Source: Opisthorchis felineus
Lineage: Eukaryota; Platyhelminthes; Trematoda; Opisthorchiida; Opisthorchiidae
Length of the DNA: 64,000 nt
Assembly (NCBI GenBank): GCA_004794785.1
Contig: SJOL01001151.1
Location: forward strand, 1-64,000
Direction of reading: 5' to 3'
This document shows, piece by piece, positions 1-12,100 of the stretch. A program made the position numbers and the translations under genes. Below the pieces are notes generated by a model. The model ran no database searches. It had not been told where the DNA came from and was given only the letters and a program-made list of their open reading frames with translations. The number at the start of each line of letters is the position of its first letter. Position 1 is the first letter of the stretch.

Positions 1-100
1 CGTAATAGACCTGAATTTTGCGCGCTGTTTTCGATAGTGGCGCCTGTTTGGATTTTGCTCTCCAATAGGCCGTCATTTTGATGCAATGATGTAAATTGTC
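1..100 (+). promoter_or_regulatory. 5' leader of the chimaerin gene with two minimal uORFs
   Basis: Sequence just upstream of the chosen chimaerin start. It holds three upstream ATGs in two overlapping minimal reading frames: ATG-CAA-TGA at 81-89 and ATG-ATG-TAA at 86-94, both ending within 12 bases of the start at 101. A pyrimidine-rich stretch followed by AG at about 67-68 could be a splice acceptor, so a further upstream non-coding exon or a trans-splice site is possible. No TATA box was found. That this region is transcribed leader is inferred from position only. Confidence 0.4.
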
Positions 101-143
101 ATGTCGGAAAACAATCTAGAATTTCGGATTTGGCAGACGCAGT
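101..143 (+). CDS. CHN: Chimaerin exon 1 (start codon, N-terminal segment)
   Basis: ATG at 101 opens 14 codons plus one base, ending before the strong donor GTAAGT at 144. Read through, this region would also stay open, but splicing out 144-182 (39 bp) gives [17 protein letters not shown]. That aligns well with the chimaerin N-terminal stretch ending in W-K-S-Y-L-Y-Q-L-Q-x-E-A-P. This match to the family is why the 39-bp intron is called. Introns of 30-40 bp near the 5' end are typical of flukes. Confidence 0.85.
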
Positions 144-3100
144 GTAAGTCGTGGTGTCGTTTTCTCACCATTGGACCCACAGTATACCATCTTCAACGCG
201 AAGCACCAAAGCCGCACATGATAATTTGCACCAAGACATTCCCCAACAAACCACCACAGTATGGGTTGGAGTATCACGGGCCAATTTCACGACAAGAAAC
301 CGAAAAGCTTCTTGAGGATGCTCCAGCTGGAGCTTATTTGATCAGGGAAAGTCAACGTTCCGAGGATGCCTATACCCTGGTTATATGGTAGGTCCTTCTG
401 TGAAACCATTGATCTTGAAGGTTTGACAAAGTGGCCAGAAACTATAAACTATTTTATGACGCCGAAAAAAAGCAACACTATGTTGGAGAAAAGCGTTTTG
501 ATACGATCGAGCTTTTAGTCGCCGACGGGCTAATACATTTCAACGTAGAAACTCGTGGGGCAGATGTTTTACGAAAAATAGCCGAGACCAACTTGTATGA
601 AAAATCGCCATTCTATAAGGTAAGGAGAGCATTGCGGAAATGTTTTCAATTATTCTGGTTTGTGACGTTCCGTTTAGTTTGGTGTGACATCTAGCTGCAC
701 AGGTACTTTGTCATTGGAGATGGCTCAATGGTCAGAGCACGAATTTACTGACCTGAAGGTCCGTGGTTCCGACCCGATCTCTGCTTCTCAACTTCTCCTA
801 CATAGGCTTGGGCAACCTTGCGGTACCTCAGCCCTCGTGCTTTCTTCGAGTGGCATGACAGCTAGGCACCGAAAGGGTGTTACAGCTGAGCAAACGATAA
901 ACGTGCCCTGAAGCCCTACAACACAAGCCTGCCTCAACTAGTTTTTCACTGTGATTGAAAAAGAACGATGTTCTTGATAGCACCTAGTTAGGCAGGGACT
1001 CTACGATTGTAGTGATCGACTCGCCTGTACCAGCACAATATCGCTGGTCGTAGACGAGCGTATTTACGATACTATCGTCCCGGTCGAAACTTGGAAGGCA
1101 AATGTCGTATGGACTAGAGCGTATATTTAAGGTGTAGTATGCACGCTATGGAAGCACCAGGGGACAGTGATTCTCAGAAGGAAGGTGTTCACGACAATTT
1201 CTGTGGATGGAAAACAGAAAGAAAGCTCATGAGCCGAAGCCCAGTAAGCAAGGTTGTACATCACCAATACTTACATATAAATCAATCAAACTGGCAGACA
1301 CCGTATACTGGACTGCCCCCTTTTTGAAGAACACCGTCCCCGGTGTACCATGGCTTACGTGAACCAGCCGGTGCTAGTAGTGTGGGGCGTGAGGCTGGTG
1401 AGCGTGTGCAGAGGTTGCTGTGTCTGGGGCTGTGTCCACCGTCTGTGATTGAGCAACGTGTTAGCTCTGAGGCCTGTATGCACATGTGTAGAGCCAGGGT
1501 CTTTGCGGTAGGTCCACCAGTGTGGTAACCACCCTGACGTGGTTGCCAAATATGTAGTATGCACGCTATGGAAGCACCAGGGGATAGTGATTCTCCGAAG
1601 GCAGGTGTTCACGACGATTTCTGTGGATGGAAAACAGAAAGAAAGCGCATGAGCCGAAGCCCAATAAGCAAGGTTGTACATCACCAAAACTTACATATAC
1701 ATCAATCAAACTGGCAAACACCGTATACTACAGGGACCAAAAATCAGCGCTGAGAAGCGTACGAAGTGACTCACCATGAAAACGAAATGCTGGGGCGCTA
1801 TCAAAAAACAAATAAATGCGTTGTATTTTTAATTTGGCTTCGCTATCGAGTCACACTATTTCGATTTTAAAGGTAGACACAGCTGCACACGAAAACAACT
1901 CAGCCCGCTGTTTGTCACAAGGGACGCGAAGTTTGAATACAACTGCACTATTACATTATAGACCGTGGGAGTGAGGATTAAAATTTCACTTACCGATGTG
2001 ACCTTGCAATCAGCATAACGACATCTTCATATCTGTGTGTCCTGGTACACCTACGGAGCACGAGGTAACAGCTTGCCTAGGACTGATCCAATAGAAAGTT
2101 GGTACTTTTAACAATTATCGTTATCGGGGTGTTTCAGGGTGTTTCAGGGTGTCTCGGAAGTGCTGAGGGACGGAAATCAGTTGACTAATTGGTTCTAGTC
2201 TCAGGAGCCACGTTATATCGGTGGCACGAAATGGTTAAGTGATGTGTTATCACTGAAGAAGGTTATTTTACTATGGAACTGCGGCTTCTTTTGTGCCTAT
2301 TATTGTGAGGGGACTGGAAGTTGCTGGGTGGCAGCGGCCTGTCACCCAATTATCCGTGCTAGGGATTTCACTATAATACCACCTGAGTCCTGCTTCATAT
2401 TGCTCGATGTATTTAGGTTCGGCAAATACATGCGTCTCGTCCTTCAGGTTGGGCTGTCGGCACATGTACGGCGATTTTTTCCTTTAAAAGTTTTACTCGC
2501 TAGCACCCACCGAGCAAACTTGACCACCTGCCTTGTGATCAGGCTTTCTGGGCCGGGGTCCAAGTATTCGTCTTACCTAAGTTTGGTAACCCTGGTGGTA
2601 TCCCAGCCCGCATGCAGCCATGAACTTCACAACCTAATTAATTTCCCGCCACCGCCGAAAGGGTGTTAAATCTGAGCAACTATTTCTTATTTCTTCGTCC
2701 TTCATCTTTTTTGTTCTTCCAAACAGAGCACCCGCCTTTGAATAGAACATTAGTTGGTGTTCGCCATAGAGCTGTGTTACCCACGTCTAAACTATCTTAG
2801 TTGACATAGTTTAGTTAATTCGTTCGGATGCCAGCAGTTTGCAGAACACTCGTAGACTTCACCGTTGCTAATGCGATGACGCCACCACATACACCCAGTA
2901 ACTCGGAGACAGCAATTGTCCAGGACAATCAGCTTACGAACATCTCCAACACGAATATGCTGAAGCTGTGACATTTTATACTGCTCTGTAGGGAAAGGTT
3001 ACTGCCATATCGTTACCACTAATGTCTTAGCTCGACAAAAGTCAGTTTCTCGAAATTCGGATTGAGACCTCTCCTTCTGTGCCATCGGCGACCAAAGTCT

Positions 3101-6100
3101 GCTACGTTGACGTGATGGTCGGTCTTGGGTGCTGCGATGATCCTGCTGGCTGCACTGAATTGAACCTTGTTTCACAAGGTCTAATACCAGGAAAGTCAAA
3201 TGGAAGAAACCTTTTGTAAATAACTGCTGTCCCCGCGCCAGTGCCTTAGTGTGGAAAAAGACTCACTGACAGGAAACGCAACAGCTTTATTGCGAACAAG
3301 CGAGTCCAAAAATTACAAGGAGCATCGCGGTATTTAAAGCGCACTTTTGGCCTTTACTCCAGGCTGTCCGATCAGCTTTGGGTGAACACTCATCATCGAC
3401 GGCCGTTGCTTTTACGACATGCCTGAACACTCGTCGTCGTCGGGTGTGCTGTGGCATGCTTGTACACCCATCATCGTCGACCGTTGCTGATTTGATTGAC
3501 TGCTTGAGCGTCCAATCGGAAGTTGGCTTTTCTGGCCCCGGATGGAATCACGATAGGTGTAATACTGCCAGCTTGCTCACGCCTAGACATGAGCTGTAGA
3601 GATGCAGTGGTGGGGTTCGAACCACGGGCCTTCCGATTATCATGTTTGCTCCCTAACCACTGAGCTACACCGAGCTCAAAGCAGTAGGATGTTTCTTCCA
3701 GGTGACCAGCGTTTCCATATTTATGTAAGCAATGATGCTGCCTACTTTCGAGGGAGGATTGTTCAGAAAAGGTTGACCTTAAAAACTGCACACCGATCGC
3801 CAAACGGTGGACTGGCCGCAACGACTTATCCAATACGGTCAATTTGGGCAGCTAAGCCTGTAAGTGGCAGATTTGGATTCGATGCTTGTCTAATGGGGGG
3901 GGGGGGTCCGGTGTGGGCTGAAGATAGTCTGTTCCTAGTCAGTTCCAACTTTTAGCTCAAGAGTTAGTATCACAAACTAGTCATGGATTCAATTATATTA
4001 TGTGGTAATTTGTGGAGGACTTCAGTTAAAGGCCGACCCTGGGGTGCACCATCCTATCATCCCATTGTGTGGCATTGCTTACGTGTTCGCTTTTCTTCAG
4101 AATCTCATAGGACGATATAGGGACGTTCACTTGACCAACTCCAAAGAGCTTTTCTGTGTCCCAACAATATACAGCTGATCTGACTGGAAAGCTATTTAAA
4201 GTGCACAGACCCGCTAATGTTGTAAGCTGGTGTGAAGAAAAAAATAAAACTGAATCGTCCAATTGCAACGCCATTCCAGTGCCCAGCTGCCATGCCATCC
4301 GAAGGAAGTACGATGGCTGGGATACTGCCATGTTACCCGAACCTAGACAGGAACAGTCGACATGCTGAGGTTCCTCTCGAACAGCGGACAACCCGGTCAG
4401 TAAGTTCGCACCTTAGTCGCTGAACTGCCTCGAGCCCAATAGAAGAGTGAAGAAGCTACGTTTTGGGGACTGGTTGCCCAAGCCATCCAGCTGAGCCAAA
4501 CGAACAGACTGTCGTCAGGAGCTCCTATTGATGCCAGAAAAGCCATACCGGCAACTACCGTCTATAATAGCATACCGATCCTTCGAACGCCGGGTGATCA
4601 AGAGCCTAAATAATGACCGAGAACGTGGGTCGATCGCAAGAGCCCAGGAGATGGCGGCTTTCACTGCAGAAAACGCTTGTGCACCATTTCATTCGATTCT
4701 ATCAACTATCCAAAAGAAGGGGAGTGCGAACGAACTGGTTCGCAAATCATCATCTTGAGCGATGAGTTGTACATTAAATGACATTTCAGCTGACCTCCTC
4801 CACTAATACATCTGGAAAAACTCAACGAACCTGGGGATCATCGACACCAGTCTGCCATCAATGGCAAATCCAGCGCGGGATATCGTTTCTTCAACGCTGC
4901 CCGGATAGTTGACAGCGTTCAGTGTTCAAACGTGGTAAAACCCTGGTGAGCAGTCTGACGGTCCACAACAATCAACTTGGATCGGAAATAGAATACCGAT
5001 GGAACGGAACGTTTCCACTCATCAACAAGAGCGCTGCTGTGAAAACCATAGTCGAATCACTGTGGTATCCGAAGCATCCAAGTTGCTATCCGGCATGATC
5101 TTGCGCATGTCGATCAATTAAAGGGATGGAAATTCGTCAGGAGTAAACTGGGTTTCGTCCTTGAAAGGGATGTAGTAATCCATATTTGTCCTTACTCTGG
5201 GACAGGTCTTTAAACACCACACCCTAACGAACATCAAACAACAGGGTTTTTCTTGATCTGTAAGTTACTTTTGACTCGGCCAGTCGTCAGGAATTATGGC
5301 AACTTCTAGCGATCAGAGATATCTAAAAAAAATTTTAAAAAATCGTTCAGCTGTAACACCCTTCCGGTGCCTAGCTGCCATGCCACCCGAAGGGAGCACG
5401 AGGGCTGAGATACTGCCAGGTTGCCCAAGCCTAGACAGGGGAAGTCGAGATGCAGAGGTCGGGTTCGAACCACGGACCTTTCGGTCAGTAAATTCACGCT
5501 CTAACCATTCGAGCCATCTCGCCATCAGAGATATCTCCTCCACATTTTTATCCTGTACGCCACTGTACGCCAAATTCTGTGGGCGCGTACGAATCACCAT
5601 ACCTAATGGTCTAAAACAAGACTACCTTCCCTCGCCATTCCTTTTCAGTTGCTTGAAACTGTTCTGTTATCTCTGAAACTTCGGGGACCGAAGTGCTCCC
5701 GAGGCGTTCGTTCACGTACACTGAGCATGCAGATGATACAAGTCATTCTGAATAACGTAATTGATTCTGGCACGAGTTTTAGCGTACATTGCACAGCTGT
5801 AAAACGAACTGTGTCATCGCTCAGTTTGGTCAAGTTCGGACGTCGTGCTTACAGACAAGACCATCAGCGTGATAGATAAATTTATTTGCCCGGGCGATTT
5901 TTCTAGTCCTCGCAAGCTGGCTGAACACGAGATCACTTCTCCAATCAGGAAGATCATGGTAACCCTTGTCACCTTTCATCCACCCGAAGGAAGCATAATG
6001 TCTGAGGTACTGCCAGGTTCCCCAGACCTAGACAGGAACAGTCGAGATACCGGATCAGTAAATTCGCACGTTGACCACCGTGCTATCTCGAGCTATCTCG

Positions 6101-9100
6101 AGCGCCCCATTAACCCCCTCCCTATAGGTTCATCCACTAGGAGTGATGGAGCCGTTCGTCTTGCACCAGTGTTGGCCACAATGTGCGCGTCATACGGTGC
6201 TGACATCTTCTTGGCATACAGCATCGTTCTACTCCAAACAAGCTCAAGTTGTCCGCTAGTTGCGCAAGTTCGGTTCAAATAGACATGAGATAAGGCGAAC
6301 TGTCATGCACTGGTCCGTGTTTAGTTGTTTCTACTGGTCTAGAAACGAACTTCAATATGATGTACATTGTAAAGGGAATGACAATAATGGGAAGCGCAAC
6401 GCTGAACACATGCATTGATCTTGAATTTTTGGTATGTTGATTTTTTCCACTAATGTTCGTTACGGCGTGCGGAAGGATAACTGTCCTTTGTCGTTGTCTG
6501 AACATAACGGGATTTTACGGTTGCCTGATAAACTGGCTGATCTAGGCGCCTGACCTCACACATTGGCCATATTTCTCTCGTGTTTTCAGGTGGTGTGGCT
6601 GCTAGGCATCGACATAGTGTTACCGCTGGTCGGTTATTAATTATTATAATAATTTTTTGTCTATCGAGAGTTTATATGGAACTGTACGCTGTATTATTCA
6701 CTGTTGATTTGCCTGCGTTATCATGGTCCGGATCGGTGGTAATGATGACGCACTAAAAGCCTATGGTGTGTACTTAAGCACTTGATTCACCTGAGCTCAC
6801 AGACTTTCACAAACCTTGAGTGACTCTTCGGGAATTCACCATCCAACTATGTTTCTATTAGGTGGGAAACTTGGTCCGAAACAACTGTTTTCTTGGTCAT
6901 ACAATCATCCGGCTAGTGGTGAATAGTCATAATGTTTTGTTTGACAAGTCGTCGATTCCCGCTGTGGTCCGCTGGATTTGTTGTGGAAATTTGGTCGAAT
7001 CTTTCCGGGATCCAAACACATCTTCGCCTACTAAATATACTCTGTGAATCTCATTTCCGCAAATGGCAGGTACACCCTCAGTGAAATTCACTATTTCTTA
7101 AACTGTCAACAAAGAAGAGTTTCAATCTCCGTGAAATAACAGAAAACTAGGGAAATCACTTTTCCATTTGAACCGCGTCAACGAAAAGAAGTTTTTCTGC
7201 TACCATGTCGTGGAACGATTTTTCACAATTTCGATTGAATCCTAAGAATTATTTAGAACGTCCGTCTGACCCAGAAAGACTTGCGTGCTAATGGCAAAGC
7301 TTGCTCCAATACTTAAAAACTGCTACTGGCACTAAAGCTTTTTTACACAAATCAGATTTGAAGCTGCGAACTGTGCTGGCACGTTCTTTACCAGTGCAAC
7401 ATTCAAAATTTTGTATTCCACGAAATTTTTACATTTTGGCTCAACTTCTGAAGGTTAGTTCACATCATACCTGGGCCCTCTTATTGCTACCTTCCAGTCG
7501 AGCTCTTTATGTATTTCACTACTGAAGACGTTGATTAACACAGCCGGGTGAATTATGGATGCTGAAGTCAAGTTAGTCTCCCCAAAACCCGGGAGATTGA
7601 ATTTCGCTAATAGACACCTCATATGTAGAGAGCAGGCTATGGGAATGAGGGGTCATGTTAGGTAACAAGCGTGTGTCTGCGTTGGAAGGAATACACATAA
7701 CCGTGAAGCGAACCCGTACAATCATTGTGAGCATAGTCCGTGGGAAAACTAACACTCTTATGGAATAAAATTGTTGGTTATCATTTTTCCAGCTACTCTT
7801 CATTGTTGGAGGATGCGGCAATTTTTAAAATCACCCTGTGGTATTGTGTCACTGTAAACTGTTTACTTGTTCTCCAGTAAAAGCGCTTAGCAGTAATAAC
7901 AATTCGGCTTGCAGCTGCCGTGGCTCAAGTAGGAAGAACAAGAATTGAGACATCACCAAGCTACTCAGGCGTAGAGGAGAGATTTGGGAAAGCTTCCAAT
8001 GCGTCATTCGTTCCGAGCCTGGAACTTTCCCACATGTTTTTCGGTGTTTTGGTTATCATCTCTCTATGCTTTTGAGCATATTAGTTCTATTTTTACCGGT
8101 GTTACTCCCACAGCACCTCTGTCTGTGCAGTCTAATTGGTTAGATATGTCTATCCGTAATCTGAAACACTGAATACTGTCAAGCCACCTGATTAGACCAG
8201 GTGCAAGACATCTATTGTGGTATGCTATCATTTATTTGACTATTCTCAGTCGTAGTCGTAAAGTATGTAAAGTTCAATACCGTCAAGACTTGGAACGCGT
8301 TAATAGCAGAAGATTCTGGAATTTTCAATGGACGTTTCGTCCTGCAATTGAGGTCAGTCTACGGTGAAAAGTCAAAAGGCATTGTACAGTTGTTCCAGCC
8401 TTGTTGGGAATCAACAGTGCGTATCACGGAAATTCTCGGGGATATTTGGGCTCGCAACCTCCCGTTTGGCCACGAGCGGCTGATCAATAGTGTGATTAAC
8501 TTCCACGGGATGAAATCTCCATTCTGTAATGTGCAGCCATTTAATGCAAGAGATTTTCTGCAAACCAACGTGTTTGATGCCCCTGCTCAACAATGTTTCA
8601 ATTCTTTGTTTTATTTCGCTTACGTTTCACGCCTTCTGCTGAGAGAAATTTGGCCGTATCGCAACATGTCTTCCATCTGTTCTAAACATATGTCGTCTAG
8701 CGGACGCCACCACTCGTGTTACTTTTCTGCCATATGTTTCAGATGCGCTATCACACTCTCAACTATCCTACTTTGAGTTCGGTGTCAAATAGGCCTTCCA
8801 CCGCCACTCCGTCCCAGGAACATGAATCAACTGTGCTTCCGTGGAACCTAGACGAGACCCACCCATCCATGCCAGCTGACTTGGTTTCTGATGCAAAGCG
8901 AAAAGGTGTGCTATCAACCGACGTTTTAGCACGGCGGCCTGGTGTTTCCAACAGGAAGCGTCCTCCTACCTCTACTCCATCTTTTTCGGATGAAACTAAT
9001 ATCTTGGAAAATACCGAGGGACGTCACTATCGGGAATGGCCACCCCTAGCAGGTCTGCGCGGACTTTCGTTGGATGAAGGAACCTTAAACAAATCGGATC

Positions 9101-12100
9101 TCAGTGAACCTCCTATGCCTCCCCCTCGCGGTGTTTCAGGACTGAAATCGACCTCCGTATACGTCGAGACGTTACATCAGAATGGAATGAATGCCAGTCA
9201 ACCGGGTGTTGTGCGGCCTAGTGTGCAACGTATGACACCGATGCACGAACGACTCGGAGTTAATAATTCTGGAGTAAGTTAATATACTAGTTTACTTGGT
9301 TTGTTCGTAGTAGCACTTGTTTTGTATTCGGTGGCAGCATATTTGGACTATTCGGGAGTACAGCCTGATGATGATGATGACTAATGCCTGAGCCATCAGT
9401 GATATACCATCGTACTAATCCACTATCTCAGCTACCTGCGCCACGTTCTTTTCACTTCACTCTGCATGCTCCAGTTATTGCCTTATTCAAATGTTTTTAC
9501 AAACTGATTCCCATCAGTGCATACCAGGAGCACATGTTCAGCTCAACTCGGAATCGCGAGCTATCCCCTCTATTTTCAGGCTTATGTCCCGGTGGTCCAC
9601 ACAAACGATAAATATAACGTGATTTTTCCAAACGTGGAAACCAAACGAACGAAACCGCTCGGAGGAAGTTGATACAGCGAATGACAAAGAACAGCAGGCT
9701 AATCTGAAAACCATAAATTAGGTCCCACCGTAATTCCCCCGAATTAATGTGCTTTTGCAACATCCGATAGATTCCCACGTTTTTCAACCGTTTACGTGAT
9801 TTCACTTCAAACGTACGAAGGAAACTACTCACAAGGCTCCTGAAAATTCTTCGACGCCATAACGTAGATTAAAGATTCAGCTGAATTCAGCTGGTTCGGT
9901 TGATTCAGTTGAATCTCCAGTGAAAACGAAATTAATGTGCAAATGCGTGTATTTCCCGTAGATTACCGAGTTGTCAGACCCCCTCCTGAATAAGGGGCTC
10001 TCCAGAAGAGCCCGCGTTGGCCAGCTCCTTTAAATGGTCCCTATTAGGGAGACCACTTTTTAGGTAGTTAACAATGAGCGGGCACGTCCAATGCTGCTTA
10101 CTGGCATTGTCCAAAATCCTCGCAAACTGTGTCGTAATCTGGTGAAAAACAAGACGAATACCCTTACCTACATGACTGGGGGTCTAATAGCTGGTGCAGA
10201 AGACTGTCATTTGGAGCGTTCAGGCTCAAACACGGGCGAAGTGTCGGCGTGACCCTGTGATAATTTAACTGACCGAACAGTGTGCAGTAGCCAGAGTAAA
10301 ATGCAAATGTAATGTTCCATAATGTAATAACTGTCACACCGATTCGGTGCCTAGCTGCCATGCCACTCGAAGGAAGCACGAGGGTTGAGATACTGCCAGG
10401 TTGCCCAAGTCTAGACAGGAGCAATCGAGATGCAGAGCTTGGGTTCGATCTACGGACGTTCCGGTCAGTAAAATCGCGCTTCAACTGCTGAGCCATTTTG
10501 AGCTCATTCCATAGTATAAGTAACTAACTTAAGTCTGTTCAGCAAAACATAGGGGATAAAAACGAAAGGCTGGTGAATTCGAAGATGCGGCAATAGCTGC
10601 CTACTCATCAGTAGCCTGGCTTACCACGTCAAAGTCAATCTACAACGAACCTCCTTAGTGACAGCTTGGGGCCGTTCCCGTTAACTTCCCTTTACGGCCC
10701 TTTCAAATATCTGTTAGCAATCGATGGGTCAGATTTGTCTCATATCACAAGCTACATTCTCACGTAAGTTTTTCAGTGAACATGAAGTCTTCATTGAGGC
10801 ACTTCTTAACTCACCGACAATCGCTAAATTCGAGGTTATAAACTGGGGGGGGGCGAGAAATTCCCTCCAAGAGATGTTTTCGAGCTTTATTTTTGAAAGG
10901 CATGGGGTCTTCAGATTTGAAGATAAACTGGTTGTACTGGTAACTTTCGTATTGTGTGTAATATTTTGTTTCGGTGACTTATCCTGACACATTGAATCAG
11001 GTGCACTCAGCGAAACAGATTGAGAGCCAGTGCTATGAAACATTCCTTTTTAAAAGCACCCTCTTGAACCAGTGCATTTAGAGGGTGTTTTAGAGGAATT
11101 TCACTGCGTGACGTTCTTGTGATGAACCGGCAGTTAGGTTTTTCCTTGGATCCTGATGTCCTTAAGTTTATTTCCCTTTTCTTCATCCACTGACCGGTTA
11201 CGTGATGGCTGACCTTCATTCTCGAAGTAACCTTCTACAATCGGTACGTATACTTAGAAGAGCGCTGAAGAAGTTCGTGGAACAAATAAGAACAACTACT
11301 TTCTTCCGAAGCTTATTAGAATAAACAAATAAAAGAACTTGAAATTGTTGATGAACTGTCTACTAAGTGTTTCGCTGTTTGGGTACGTTCTCTGAGTTGA
11401 TGATAGCCGAACAAAAGTGTACTTAACATAATCAGTGATACTACTCACGAGGTTGCCGAAAACTCTTCGACAGCCCACGACCGGTTTCGCCCCTTTGGGT
11501 TGTTTCACCAGTCTCCGGGTTTCCGTCAACGTTATGTTCTGCTTGAACCCAAATTGAACCGATTTTGACAAGTACATTCATTTGCAAATCAACTTGGTTT
11601 TCACGGGAGACTCAACTGAATCTCTCGTTTATGATATTCTTCAACTGAATATGCTGCACAAAGGCCGTCTCATGTTTCAGTTGGTACGATATTCGAGATA
11701 TCGCAGTATATTTTCATAAAGGAAACTACTCACAAGGTTAATGACAGCCCACATTAGCTTTGTAAACGCCTCGAGAGGTGTGCTTCATGTTCGTAAACGC
11801 ATACATAATCTTCACAGTGAATCTCGAGACCTCTTCTACACCGTCAAAATTTGATGCAAACCACCCGTTTAGCAATTAGACACAAATCAAGCGAATATCC
11901 CAAGACCTGTTATGTTGTCTTTTAAAAGTGGCCCCCTCGGAGGATGTTGCTCGTAACGGGTAACTGGTAACATCCGTTACACGTGATGCTGGGAACGCGA
12001 CATCTGGTTTTCAGGGCCCACGCACACTCAGCGCTGAATCTCAGGATGGTCACCATTGCTTACGGCAGACGTTTTATCCCTTCAGGATCACAGGATGATT

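Larger units (their letters stand above)
3105..3860 (+). mobile_element. LINE 5' leader, interrupted by later insertions
   Basis: 3105-3195 and about 3695-3855 match the leader of the element at 60.64-61.0 kb: the GACGTGATGGTCGG...TGCTGCGATG block, then CAGGTGACCAGC, then CCAAACGGTGGACTGGCC...CAATACGGT. Between them lie an LTR-like segment and a SINE, so those two inserted later. Confidence 0.6.
620..8742. other. Chimaerin intron 3 (8.1 kb), overview
   Basis: Repeat-filled intron. Identified pieces are listed separately: SINEs, a direct repeat pair, an LTR-like segment and LINE pieces up to about 6.65 kb. From about 6660 to 8700, and in 1730-2519, no recognisable gene or repeat is seen. The open frame at 2244-2669 (141 codons) overlaps a decayed SINE, has no known domain and is judged non-coding. 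Confidence 0.6.

Noticed and set aside
101..391. Reading 101-391 as one uninterrupted 96-codon exon
   Set aside because: Splicing out 144-182 restores a clear match to the chimaerin N-terminus (W-x-x-x-L-Y-x-L-Q-x-E-A-P); the unspliced insert C-K-S-W-C-R-F-L-T has no counterpart.
1133..1729. LTR pair of a small retrotransposon
   Set aside because: The copies start with TG but do not end in CA, no primer-binding site or target duplication is visible, and the internal part is only 243 bp.
2244..2669. 141-codon open frame (+)
   Set aside because: Its end overlaps a decayed SINE (CCGAAAGGGTG landmark) and nothing in it resembles a protein family.
3602..3695. Functional tRNA gene on the - strand
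   Set aside because: D- and T-arms are good, but the acceptor stem does not pair and the downstream body is SINE family A.
3895..3906. 12-base G run, and a 9-base G run at 34853-34861, as G-quadruplex regulatory sites
   Set aside because: Single homopolymer runs in introns; no four-tract arrangement, and they may be slippage or sequencing noise.
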